A DNA stretch of 36,862 bases from assembly GCA_040882645.1 (NCBI GenBank), contig JBBEAX010000026.1, positions 1 to 36,862 on the forward strand, in the 5' to 3' direction. Shown piece after piece: positions 6,734 through 14,882 of this stretch (position 1 is the stretch's first letter; every line of letters begins with the position of its first letter). The translations under genes were made by a program, and so were the position numbers. The notes beneath the pieces are model-generated. The model did no database searches. It was not told the DNA's origin and worked only from the letters and a program-made list of their open reading frames with translations. This DNA comes from JAUYIV01 sp040882645 (GTDB taxonomy: Bacteria; Actinomycetota; Acidimicrobiia; Spongiisociales; UBA11373).

Positions 6734-7780
6734 TTAAATCGGCCATATCCCTCGATGGGCTCGGGCGGCTACTGGCTTGCGCCATACGGGGTAACGGAAG
6801 GGCTCGTGGCGGGGTAGTTCGCACGAGCCGGGGTCCCACATCTCTGCGACCAGGCACCGGGCAACCTCCGGGTCGTCGAGAACGGAATCGTGCGCCTGGG
6901 AGATCCGGGCCGGCAGGCCGAATGGGTTGCGCCACAGCTGGTCCCAGAGCCCCGGCCCTTCGTCGACGGCGTTGTAGATGCGCAGCGCCTCGGGGAAGTC
7001 CGAGAAGGACGTCACCCCTGCGCGGGGATTGCGGACGACCACCACATCGACCCCGGATGCCTCGCCGAGGTTGTCCCGGGCGTCCTCGCATCCGAACCAG
7101 ATGAAGTCGCAGCGCACCGGGTCGTAGCCGCCGTCGTCGGGAATCGACCCCCAGAAACGTCCGGCGCTCTGCGCCCACCCGTGCGCTCCCACCGCCAGCG
7201 GCGGGTCGAGCAGCGCGGCGCCGGCGACCGACTCGCTCGGCCCGTACGCGCCATCGTCCCAGGCGGCGATCAGATGGGCGATGGTTGCGCCGCCCTTGCT
7301 GAACCCGACCAGGTAGATCGGCCGCCCCTCTTCAGCCACCGCTCCGAGGTACGAGTTGAGAGACGAGGCGGCGTCCTCGACCGGGAGATGCTGCGAGGCC
7401 ATCTCGGCATCGGGCCAACCCCCGGCCAGCCGGTGGTCGAAGAAGCGGGTGTTCTCCGTTTCGATTCCCATCAGGTCGACCAGATCCTCAAACGCCTCCT
7501 CGGCGTGGCCCTGGCCGTGGCCGGGCACGAAGACGACGAGATTCTCCTCGGGTGCCTCCAGCATGAGAGCCGCCCCTGGCCCCTCCCGCCGGGAAAGCAA
7601 CAGGCCGAGCATCGCCCCCATCCCGATGGCGGCGGGAACGATGGGGTTCGCCGGACGGTCGCCGGCGGGCACCGCCGGCTCTTCCGACGGAGACTCCGTA
7701 TCCGCCGGCGCCACCGGCTGCTCCCCCTCGGTGAGACCCAGGCCACCCAGCCACAGGGAGGCCACCAACAAAGAGACCAC
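6734..7780 (-). CDS. Putative exported, membrane-anchored alpha/beta hydrolase
   Basis: This 348-residue protein starts with a hydrophobic segment (VSLLVASLWLGGLGL), then a Pro/Glu-rich linker and a second hydrophobic stretch (residues 49-64, VPAAIGMGAMLGLLLS). It is therefore probably exported and membrane-bound. The rest looks like an alpha/beta hydrolase: VVFVPGHGQGH near residue 82 (oxyanion-side strand), the nucleophile elbow GFSKGG with Ser161, and a late His297 (QAHDSV) as candidate catalytic histidine. Several cysteines fit an extracytoplasmic domain. I chose the GTG at 7780 because GGAAGGGG lies 6 nt upstream; a TTG at 7840 would add 20 residues encoded by repeat-like DNA. Substrate unknown: lipase, esterase or peptidase are all possible. 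Confidence 0.7.
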   Translation of the reverse strand: MVSLLVASLWLGGLGLTEGEQPVAPADTESPSEEPAVPAGDRPANPIVPAAIGMGAMLGLLLSRREGPGAALMLEAPEENLVVFVPGHGQGHAEEAFEDLVDLMGIETENTRFFDHRLAGGWPDAEMASQHLPVEDAASSLNSYLGAVAEEGRPIYLVGFSKGGATIAHLIAAWDDGAYGPSESVAGAALLDPPLAVGAHGWAQSAGRFWGSIPDDGGYDPVRCDFIWFGCEDARDNLGEASGVDVVVVRNPRAGVTSFSDFPEALRIYNAVDEGPGLWDQLWRNPFGLPARISQAHDSVLDDPEVARCLVAEMWDPGSCELPRHEPFRYPVWRKPVAARAHRGIWPI

Positions 7781-7850
7781 GGTGCCCCTTCCGGGGAAGG
7801 GCGGGGAAGGCAGGGTGCCCCGCCACACCACTCCAGTCAAGGGGGGCGAT

Positions 7851-8783
7851 TCAGGTCGGCGTGAGCAGTTGCCGGGCCTGTTCGATGTCGCGGCCGATCT
7901 GAGTCAGGAGTGCCTCGGCACTTTCGAACTTCTGCTCGCCACGGATCCGGTCGATGAAGCGCATCCGCAGGTGTTGGCCGTAGAGGTCGCCATCGAAGTC
8001 GAGCACGTGGGCTTCGATCGTCTCTACCTCCCCGCCGAAGGTGGGTCGGACCCCGACGTTGGCAACCGCCGGCAACGCCTCGTCGGCGTGGCGGCCGACG
8101 GTCACCGCGTATACCCCCAGCTGCGGAATCGCCATCTCCGGTGGCACCGCCACGTTGGCGGTGGGGATCCCGATGGTGCGGCCCCGCCCATCACCCGCCA
8201 CCACCTCCCCCCAGAGTTCATGGGGCCGGGCGAGTGACACCGCTGCACCGCTGACGTCGCCGGCGATGATCATCTCCCTGATCCGGGTCGACGAGACCGG
8301 CGTGTCGTCGCCGACCAACGACACGACTTCGGGGGTCAGCCCCAGCTGGCTCCCCAGCTCGCCGAGCAAGGCGACATCTCCAATGCGGTCCTTGCCAAAC
8401 CGGAAGTCCTCGCCCACCACCACCAGGTCTGCCGCCAGCGGCCCGGCCAGCGTCTCGGCGAGGAACCTGGCCGGGGTCCATTCCCGCACCTTCTCGTCGA
8501 ATTCGAGCACCGCGGTCACCTCCACCCCGAGGGCGGCCAGCAGCTCGAGCCGATGGTCGATCCCGGTGAGCATCGCCGGAGCGTGATCGGGGGCGACGAT
8601 CCTCAACGGATGCGGCTCGAAGGTCAGCACCCCCGCAACAAGACCCGTCTCGGCCGCCCGATCGCGGAGCACCGACAGGACGTAGCGATGCCCGAGGTGG
8701 ACCCCGTCGAACACCCCCACGGCGAAAACGCCGTGACCCGCCCCCGAATCCCATTCCGCCGGATTGCCGCGCAGCACTTTCAC
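7851..8783 (-). CDS. ribF: Bifunctional riboflavin kinase / FAD synthetase
   Basis: RibF turns riboflavin into FMN and then FAD. The 310-residue product has both parts: the N-terminal nucleotidyltransferase with GVFDGVHLGHR (residues 23-33) and SSTRIR (164-169), and the C-terminal kinase with GRTIGIPTANV (about 201-211) and the later LYGQHLRMRFIDRIRGEQKF. Its ATG overlaps the truB stop by 4 nt (ATGA), so it is translated with truB. No FMN riboswitch is visible, as expected inside an operon. Confidence 0.96.
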   Translation of the reverse strand: MKVLRGNPAEWDSGAGHGVFAVGVFDGVHLGHRYVLSVLRDRAAETGLVAGVLTFEPHPLRIVAPDHAPAMLTGIDHRLELLAALGVEVTAVLEFDEKVREWTPARFLAETLAGPLAADLVVVGEDFRFGKDRIGDVALLGELGSQLGLTPEVVSLVGDDTPVSSTRIREMIIAGDVSGAAVSLARPHELWGEVVAGDGRGRTIGIPTANVAVPPEMAIPQLGVYAVTVGRHADEALPAVANVGVRPTFGGEVETIEAHVLDFDGDLYGQHLRMRFIDRIRGEQKFESAEALLTQIGRDIEQARQLLTPT

Positions 8784-9667
8784 CCCAGCACCACCTCGGG
8801 CGCGGCGCGGCGCCCGTCGGACTGGTAAACCGCCAGCAGGGTGCCACTGCCGTCGAGGACGCGGTGATGCCCCGCCTGGTCGATTCCCAGCGCGGCCGCC
8901 GGGAAGACCGACCCGTTGCCAACCGCGACCGCGGTGTCGGAGGCAACGGTCACCGCGGGCAGGTCGCGAAGACCCTCCGCAGGCGACATGACCAGGCCGG
9001 CGATTCTGCCGCCGTCAGCCGCCGCGGCCAGTTGCTCGATCGTGTGGGCATCGTCCACCGAAAGCGAGCCGGTGGAGGTTCGGCGGAGCGCCGTCAGATG
9101 GGCCCGCCCGCCGAGCGCGGCGGCAATGTCGTCGGCCAGAGTCCTCACATAGGTGCCGGTGCCGCACCGAACCCGCAACTCGACCTCGGGGTATGGCCCC
9201 GGCGACACGTCGAGCACTTCGATGTCGTGGATGTGAACCATCACCGGCTCGCGCTCGACCTCGAGCCCCGCTCGTGCCAGCTCGTAGAGCCGACGGCCAT
9301 CGACCTTCTTGGCCGAGACCATCGGGGGCACCTGCAGGATCCGTCCGATGAAGCGCTTGGCCGCGGCACGAACCTCGTCCTCACTCACGTGCATCTCGTC
9401 GCGCGACAGAATCCCCCCATCGGCGTCGAGGGTGTCGGTGGCCACTCCGAACATGGCAGTGGCCTCGTAGACCTTGACGCCCTCCTGGGCGAAACGAATC
9501 AGCCGGGTCGCCCGGCCGACCCCCAGCACCAATAGGCCCGTGGCCATCGGGTCGAGCGTGCCCGCGTGACCGATCTTGCGTTCCCTGAGCAGGGACCGCA
9601 CGCGGGCAACGACATCGTGCGAGGTCCATCCCGTCGGTTTGTCGACGAGGAGGAACCCGTCAACCAC
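8780..9667 (-). CDS. truB: tRNA pseudouridine-55 synthase
   Basis: TruB isomerises U55 in the T-loop of tRNAs. The 295-residue product has the catalytic aspartate in GHAGTLDPMATG (Asp39), the N-terminal GFLLVDKPTGWTSHDVV and the RCGTGTYVRTLADDI motif. A C-terminal extension follows the core. I chose the GTG at 9667, giving an 8-nt overlap with nrnA (GTGGTTGA); the frame is open further upstream but encodes sequence unlike the family. Coupled translation with nrnA is likely because no clear Shine-Dalgarno sequence is seen. Confidence 0.96.
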   Translation of the reverse strand: MVDGFLLVDKPTGWTSHDVVARVRSLLRERKIGHAGTLDPMATGLLVLGVGRATRLIRFAQEGVKVYEATAMFGVATDTLDADGGILSRDEMHVSEDEVRAAAKRFIGRILQVPPMVSAKKVDGRRLYELARAGLEVEREPVMVHIHDIEVLDVSPGPYPEVELRVRCGTGTYVRTLADDIAAALGGRAHLTALRRTSTGSLSVDDAHTIEQLAAAADGGRIAGLVMSPAEGLRDLPAVTVASDTAVAVGNGSVFPAAALGIDQAGHHRVLDGSGTLLAVYQSDGRRAAPEVVLG

Positions 9668-10616
9668 GAAGTTGAGCCCGGATCGCCTCGACGACCTCGT
9701 CGACGGTGCCGGTGGCCGTGAAACCCGCGGCGTTGTGATGGCCGCCACCACCGTGGGCCACCGCGACGGAGCCGACATCGACCCCACCGCGGGACCGCAT
9801 GCTCACCTTCCACCCCTTGTCGACCTCTTTGAGGAGCACCGCCACCTCGGCCTCCCGGGCGATCCGAATGTCGTCGATCAGGCCGTCGAGGTCCTCGTAG
9901 CGGGCACCCGAGGTGGACAGGTCCTGGTGGCCCACCCACGACCACACCATGGCGAGGTCTTCGTCTAGTTCGGCCCGCCCCAGCACCAGGGACGACGCCT
10001 TCAGGTAGCCGAATGCCACCGACTCGTAGACGTGTTGTCCGATCAGCTCGGGACGGGCGCCCGCCTCGACCAACCGGGCGGCCACCCGCAGGGTCTCGGG
10101 GGAGGTCGAGGAGTACTGGAAGCGGCCCGTGTCGGTGACGATTGCCGTGAGCAGACAGGTCGCCACCTTTTCGTCGATCGGCCAGCCCAACTCGTCGAGC
10201 AGGTACACCGCCAGTTGGCCCGAAGCCGCCACCGAACCGTCGATCACCTGAACGTCGCCAAAGCCCTGGTTGGTGACATGGTGGTCGACCACGATCAAAG
10301 TGCCCGCCCGCTTCGCCGAGGACCCGAGCTCTACCAGGCGGTCGAAGGACCCCACGTCGAAGATCACCATGACCGCCGGTTCCGCGGGGAAGTCCTTGGG
10401 CTTCACCAGCGGAGACCCGTCGAGGAAAGCGAGCGACGGAGGCACCACGAAGGGGGTACCGAAAGACACCACCGCGCCCTTGCCGGCCGCGATCGCCGCG
10501 TGGGCAAGTCCGAGGGCAGAGCCGAGGGCGTCGCCGTCGGGAGACACATGGCAGGAGATCGCCAGAGTGTCGGCGGCCTCGATGACTTCAGCCGCCTTCC
10601 GCAGGGCTTCCTTCAT
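9660..10616 (-). CDS. nrnA: DHH/DHHA1 phosphoesterase, NrnA-type oligoribonuclease / pAp phosphatase
   Basis: This 318-residue DHH-family enzyme carries the metal-binding motifs HVSPDGDALGS (23-33), FDVGSFDR (about 86-93), DHHVTN (111-116) and the DHHA1 substrate motif GGGGHHNAAG (289-298). NrnA relatives degrade 2-5-nt RNAs and dephosphorylate pAp. It sits between rbfA and truB, its usual place in many Gram-positive genomes. It overlaps rbfA by 29 nt and truB by 8 nt. Together with PNPase it would complete RNA decay down to mononucleotides. Confidence 0.94.
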   Translation of the reverse strand: MKEALRKAAEVIEAADTLAISCHVSPDGDALGSALGLAHAAIAAGKGAVVSFGTPFVVPPSLAFLDGSPLVKPKDFPAEPAVMVIFDVGSFDRLVELGSSAKRAGTLIVVDHHVTNQGFGDVQVIDGSVAASGQLAVYLLDELGWPIDEKVATCLLTAIVTDTGRFQYSSTSPETLRVAARLVEAGARPELIGQHVYESVAFGYLKASSLVLGRAELDEDLAMVWSWVGHQDLSTSGARYEDLDGLIDDIRIAREAEVAVLLKEVDKGWKVSMRSRGGVDVGSVAVAHGGGGHHNAAGFTATGTVDEVVEAIRAQLRG

Positions 10617-10968
10617 CGGACTCCTCCTCTCCCAGTTGGCGAAAGAGCGCCTCCATTCGGACGCCGCGCTCGATCGACTCGTCCAATTCGAACTCGATCT
10701 TCGGCAAGTACTTCATGCGCACCTGGCCGCCGGTAGCGGCCCGGATTCGCGACGAAGCCCTCTCCAGGGCGGCAGCAGTCTCCTTCTGCTGGCCGGCGTC
10801 GCCGAGCACCGAATAGTAAACCCGGGCCGCGCGCAGATCAGGTGAGGTATCGACCCCGGTGATGGTGACGAACCCGAGACCGGGATCCTTGAGGCGGGCC
10901 ACCTCGTCGGCGATCACTTCACGCAGGAGCTCGTTGACGCGCCTCATGCGCGGGCCACCGCGGCTCAC
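10588..10968 (-). CDS. rbfA: 30S ribosome-binding factor A
   Basis: RbfA is a KH-like factor for late 30S maturation and 16S rRNA 5'-end processing. The 126-residue product shows MRRVNELLREVIADEVARL, the DPGLGFVTITGVDTSPDL core, ARVYYSVLG and the conserved end KYLPKIEFELDESIERG. The GTG at 10968 overlaps the ylxP TGA (GTGA); an in-frame ATG seven codons later (10947) is an alternative. The acidic C-terminal tail overlaps nrnA. Confidence 0.95.
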   Translation of the reverse strand: MSRGGPRMRRVNELLREVIADEVARLKDPGLGFVTITGVDTSPDLRAARVYYSVLGDAGQQKETAAALERASSRIRAATGGQVRMKYLPKIEFELDESIERGVRMEALFRQLGEEESDEGSPAEGG

Positions 10969-11252
10969 GGAACCTCCATGTGCGTCACGTCCATTTCGAT
11001 GACCTCGATCGTCGGATCCTCCAGAAGCGAGCGCTGCACCGTCGCCACCACCTCGTCGAGGCGCCCCGCCTGCGGGGCGACCACGGCCACCCCCAGTGTG
11101 GCGCGTTGCCAGGTGTCCTGGTGATCCACCTCGCTCACCGACAGCTCCATCGCCCGCAGCCGCCGAATCACCGGCCGCAGGATCGCCCGCTTCCCCTTGA
11201 GCGAATGGACGTCAGACAGACGAAGTTCGATACGAATGGCCGCGGCGTGCAT
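10965..11252 (-). CDS. ylxP: YlxP-like DUF503 protein
   Basis: This 95-residue protein matches the DUF503/YlxP family, found next to infB and rbfA in Gram-positive bacteria and thought to help ribosome assembly. Recognised segments are IRIELRLSDVHSLKGKRAIL (the LKGKR signature), RRLRAMELSVSEVDHQDTWQRATLGVAVVA and a C-terminal VIEMDVTHMEVP. The ATG at 11252 gives the family length; the open frame upstream is repeat sequence. No Shine-Dalgarno sequence precedes the ATG, because a composite repeat element comes to within 5 nt of it. Confidence 0.9.
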   Translation of the reverse strand: MHAAAIRIELRLSDVHSLKGKRAILRPVIRRLRAMELSVSEVDHQDTWQRATLGVAVVAPQAGRLDEVVATVQRSLLEDPTIEVIEMDVTHMEVP

Positions 11253-11465
11253 GGGAAGAGGCTCGCTTCGCTCGCCGCAATTCGCAATTCGCCATAGGTC
11301 GGCCGCTGTGCGGCCTCCCGCAATTCGCAATTCGCAATTCGCCAGAACGCGTTCGAGGCTGCGGACGCGTTCTGGCTTGGTCTTGCGGGAAGCGGGAAGC
11401 GGGAAGCGGGAAGCGGGAAGCGGGAAGGCTCGGTCCCGCAACCAAACGGAAGACCGGTTCGAAGC
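11253..11465 (+). repeat. Composite heptad repeat element between infB and ylxP
   Basis: Read on the plus strand: the CTCGCTTCGCTCG hairpin motif (about 11260-11275); two CGCAATT arrays (11278-11291 and 11320-11341) separated by a GGCCGC/GCGGCC hairpin (11301-11315); a perfect 11-bp inverted repeat (arms 11341-11351 and 11366-11376, GCCAGAACGCG and its complement); CTTGGTCTTGCGG; then six GGGAAGC heptamers (about 11388-11428). It interrupts an otherwise compact operon. Confidence 0.8.
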
Positions 11466-13631
11466 CTAAGTACGCGCGACCTCTCGCACCTCGTACGTCT
11501 CCATCACATCGCCTTCTTTGACGTCACGGAAGTTCTCTAGGGCGATTCCGCATTCGAAGCCGGAGGCGACTGAGCGGACGTCGTCCTTGAAGCGACGGAG
11601 GGAGGCGATGACGCCGTCGTATACGACGACGCCGTTGCGTACCAGCCGCACCTTGGAACCGCGGGTGATCTCACCTTCGGTGACATACGAGCCGGCGATG
11701 GTGCCGAACCGGGGTGCCCGGAAGGTTGCCCGGACTTCGGCAGAACCGGTGACACGCTCAACCTCGTCGGGGGCGAGGCGCCCCACGAGGATCGACTCGA
11801 TATCGTCGAGCAGTTCGTAGATGATCCGGTAGGTCCGGACCTCGACCCCTGCCGCCTCGGCCGCCTTGCGGGAGTTGGCGTCGGGGCGCACGTTGAACCC
11901 GAACACGATGGCGTTGGTGGTCTCAGCGAGCAGTACGTCGGTCTCGGTGATGCCGCCGACCGCGGCGTGGATGATCGAGATGGACCCGCCTTCGCGGCCG
12001 ATCTTGGCAACCGAATCCCGGATCGCCTCGAGCGAACCATGAGCGTCGGCCTTCACGATGATCGGCAACTCGGCGTCGTCGGCGGTGCGGAGGTCGTCGA
12101 GCAACTGGCTGAGGCGGGCGGCCGCCGTGGGCACGAACAGATCTCGGTCGCGCGTCGCCGTCTCCCGATCGGCGGCCATCGCCCGCGCCGTCTTGTCATC
12201 GGCGACTGCCTCGAAAAAGTCGCCGGCCGAAGGAACGTCGTCCCAGCCCATCACCACCACGGGAGTGCTCGGCCCTGCGGATTCGATCTGCTCGCCGGCG
12301 TGGTCGAACATCGCCCGCACCCGTCCGGAGACGGCTCCGGCGACGATGGCATCGCCCCGCTTGAGGGTGCCGCGCTGCACGATCAGTGTGGTCACCGGAC
12401 CCCGGCCCTTTTCGAGCTGGGCCTCGATCACCGTGCCGGAAGCCGGAGCATCGGGGTTCGCCGAGAATTCTTCGATCTCGGCGATGAGGCCGAGGTACTC
12501 GAGCAGCTGCTCGATGCCCTGACCGGTGAGGGCGGAAACTTCGGCACTGATGACGTCACCGCCAAGGCTTTCGACGATGATGCCGTGCTCGGTGAGCTGG
12601 GCCCGGACCGTGGCGGGATCGGCGCCGGGGAGGTCCATCTTGTTGATGGCGATCACGATCGGCACCCCGGCGGCCTTGGCGTGGCTGATCGCCTCCACCG
12701 TCTGCGGCATGACGCCATCGTCGGCACCGACCACGAGAACGACGACGTCGGTCACTTCCGCCCCACGGGCACGCAGCGAGGTGAAGGCCTCGTGGCCGGG
12801 AGTGTCGATAAAGGTGATCTTCTTGTCCCCGATGCCTGCCTGATATGCGCCGATGTGCTGGGTGATGCGGCCCGCCTCGCCGGCGACGACGTTGGTGCGG
12901 CGGATCGTGTCGAGCAGCTGCGTCTTGCCGTGGTCGACGTGGCCCATCACGGTGACGACCGGAGGACGCAGCTTCAGGGTGGCGGGATCGTCGCCGAATT
13001 CGCGCTTGGGACGCACCAACGGCTCGTCCGGAACGACAACCGGGGCGGCGGCCTTCTCCACGGTCACGTCGTAACCCAGGGCCTCTCCCACCACTTCGAG
13101 CATCTCGACGGGGATCGGCTGGGTGGCGCCGGCCATCAGGCCGCGGGTGATCAGCTCCCGAACCACGATCCCTACCGGGCGGCGGGTGAGGTCGGAGAAC
13201 TCCTGGACGGTGATGCCTTCGCGGACGGTCACCGGCCGGCGCGGCGCCGGGCCGTCGTCGCCGACCAGCCGCCCCTTGCGCTTGCCGGACTTCGCCCGCA
13301 TCTCGGGGCTGTCGCCATCGCCGTCCTCGGCCTCGTCGTCGTCCTCCTCGGCGTCACCGTCGTCTTCGTCCACGACCTCGTCGAGGGCTTCCACGGCAGG
13401 CTCGGCGGCGGCGGCGGGTGCTGGAGCAGCGGGCGCGGCGACTGCCTCAGTTGCCGCGGCAACTGGCTCAGTTGCCGCCTTCTCCTCTTCATAGGAGAGC
13501 GTGACGAGTGCGGCGTCGTCGTCGGAAATGCCTGATGAAGCGGTCTTGGCATCGATCCCCAACTCCTGGACGCGCGCCAGCACATCCTTCGATTCCATGC
13601 CCAGGTCACGGGCAAGTTCGTAGACGCGCAT
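11466..13631 (-). CDS. infB: Translation initiation factor IF-2
   Basis: IF-2 is the GTPase that places initiator tRNA on the 30S subunit and promotes subunit joining. The 721-residue product has an N-terminal IF2_N domain (MRVYELARDLGMESKDVLAR), an Ala- then Asp/Glu-rich linker (about 55-110) and a second IF2_N-like segment (GITVQEFSDLTRRPVGIVV). The G domain follows with GHVDHGKT (230-237), DTPGHEAF and NKMD, then the C-terminal domains. An ATG with GGAGG 6 nt upstream fixes the start. It lies 42 bp after nusA; the ylxR/rnpM gene often found between them is missing. Confidence 0.98.
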   Translation of the reverse strand: MRVYELARDLGMESKDVLARVQELGIDAKTASSGISDDDAALVTLSYEEEKAATEPVAAATEAVAAPAAPAPAAAAEPAVEALDEVVDEDDGDAEEDDDEAEDGDGDSPEMRAKSGKRKGRLVGDDGPAPRRPVTVREGITVQEFSDLTRRPVGIVVRELITRGLMAGATQPIPVEMLEVVGEALGYDVTVEKAAAPVVVPDEPLVRPKREFGDDPATLKLRPPVVTVMGHVDHGKTQLLDTIRRTNVVAGEAGRITQHIGAYQAGIGDKKITFIDTPGHEAFTSLRARGAEVTDVVVLVVGADDGVMPQTVEAISHAKAAGVPIVIAINKMDLPGADPATVRAQLTEHGIIVESLGGDVISAEVSALTGQGIEQLLEYLGLIAEIEEFSANPDAPASGTVIEAQLEKGRGPVTTLIVQRGTLKRGDAIVAGAVSGRVRAMFDHAGEQIESAGPSTPVVVMGWDDVPSAGDFFEAVADDKTARAMAADRETATRDRDLFVPTAAARLSQLLDDLRTADDAELPIIVKADAHGSLEAIRDSVAKIGREGGSISIIHAAVGGITETDVLLAETTNAIVFGFNVRPDANSRKAAEAAGVEVRTYRIIYELLDDIESILVGRLAPDEVERVTGSAEVRATFRAPRFGTIAGSYVTEGEITRGSKVRLVRNGVVVYDGVIASLRRFKDDVRSVASGFECGIALENFRDVKEGDVMETYEVREVART

Positions 13632-13673
13632 GATCAGCCTCCGGGGGTCTTCGTCATTGTGCCACGCACGGGG

Positions 13674-14882
13674 TCACGCCCCGGGCGCCGGCTCCTCGTC
13701 CTCGTCGGACGATGCGGCGGGTTCGTCGTCGGAAGACGCGTCGTCTTCGTCAGAGGAGTCTGAGTCGTCTGAATCGTCTGAATCGGCTGAGTCGGTCGCT
13801 TCCTCTCCGGCTGCGGCCACCGGGGCCTCGACTTCTTCGGCGCCTTCATCTGGCGTCTCGGCGGCTGCGGCTGCGGGGGCCTCTTCCGCGGGGGCTTCGA
13901 CGGGGGCGCTCTCGGGCTCGGGTTCGTTCTCGGGGCGAATGTCGATGCGGTACCCGCTGAGCCGGGCGGCGAGGCGAGCGTTCTGACCTTCCTTGCCGAT
14001 GGCGAGCGACAGCTGGTGGTCGGGCACCACCACGATGGCCTCCATCGCCTCGTCGTCGAGGGTCACCGAGCGCACCTTGGCGGGGCTCAGGGCTTCGGCG
14101 ATGAACTGCTTGATGTCGTCACGCCACTCCACGATGTCGACCTTCTCGCCACGCAGCTCGTTGACCACCTGCCGAACCCGGGACCCGCGGGCACCGACGC
14201 ATGCGCCGACCGGATCGACGTTGGAATCGTTCGATGCCACCGCGATCTTGGTGCGATGGCCGGCGTCGCGAGCAATCGCCCTGATCTCAATGGTGCCCTC
14301 GACCAACTCAGGCACCTCGAGCTCGAAGAGCCTCCTGATGAAGTCGGGGTGGCTGCGGCTGACCACGATCTGCGGACCCTTGGGCTCGGCTCGTACCTCG
14401 AGGATGAGGGCCTTCACCCGGGCACCCCGCTCGAGCCGTTCGTAGGCGATGCGCTCGCCGGCGGGCATCACGGCTTCGGCGTTGCCGAGGTCGAGGATCA
14501 CGGTGCGATGGTCGGACTGCTGGACGATCCCGGTGACCAGGTCGCCTTCACGGCCCTCGTAGATGTCGAACACCTGGGCTCGCTTGGCGTCGCGCAGCCG
14601 CTGCAGGATGACCTGCTTGGCGGTCTGGGCGCCGATACGGCCGAAGTCGCTGGGGGTGTCTTCCCATTCACGGGTGACGTTACCGTCTTCGTCGAGTTCC
14701 TGGCCGTAGACGGTGATCTCGCCGGAGTCCTGATCGATGGTCACCCGCGCCTCCTCTGCCGCTCCCGGGCTGCGCTTGTAGGCCGATACGAGGGCGTTGG
14801 CCAGGGCGTCGAGGATCATCTCCTTGGGCACGCCCTTCTCGCGCTCGAGAAGGTCGAGCTCTTCCATGAAGTTCTCGTTCAC
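13674..14882 (-). CDS. nusA: Transcription termination/antitermination factor NusA
   Basis: NusA binds RNA polymerase and nascent RNA and affects pausing, termination and antitermination. The 402-residue product has the N-terminal domain (NENFMEELDLLEREKGVPKE), an S1 domain (about 130-195) and two KH domains (GACVGARGSRVRQVVNELRGEKVDIVEW, about 225; SLAIGKEGQNARLAARLSGYRIDI, about 315-340). The tail of about 55 residues is almost entirely Ser/Asp/Glu. I chose the GTG at 14882, which overlaps the rimP TGA (GTGA). It belongs to the rimP-nusA-infB operon and may control its own leader. Confidence 0.97.
   Translation of the reverse strand: MNENFMEELDLLEREKGVPKEMILDALANALVSAYKRSPGAAEEARVTIDQDSGEITVYGQELDEDGNVTREWEDTPSDFGRIGAQTAKQVILQRLRDAKRAQVFDIYEGREGDLVTGIVQQSDHRTVILDLGNAEAVMPAGERIAYERLERGARVKALILEVRAEPKGPQIVVSRSHPDFIRRLFELEVPELVEGTIEIRAIARDAGHRTKIAVASNDSNVDPVGACVGARGSRVRQVVNELRGEKVDIVEWRDDIKQFIAEALSPAKVRSVTLDDEAMEAIVVVPDHQLSLAIGKEGQNARLAARLSGYRIDIRPENEPEPESAPVEAPAEEAPAAAAAETPDEGAEEVEAPVAAAGEEATDSADSDDSDDSDSSDEDDASSDDEPAASSDEDEEPAPGA

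Noticed and set aside
6735..7850. FMN riboswitch upstream of or near ribF
   Set aside because: ribF is internal to an operon and no conserved riboswitch sequence blocks were seen.
9668..9787. Upstream extension of truB by 40 residues
   Set aside because: It lies within nrnA and is unlike TruB N-termini; the GTG at 9667 fits the family and the overlap.
11388..11428. GGGAAGC array as a CRISPR
   Set aside because: The unit is 7 nt without spacers, and no cas genes are present.
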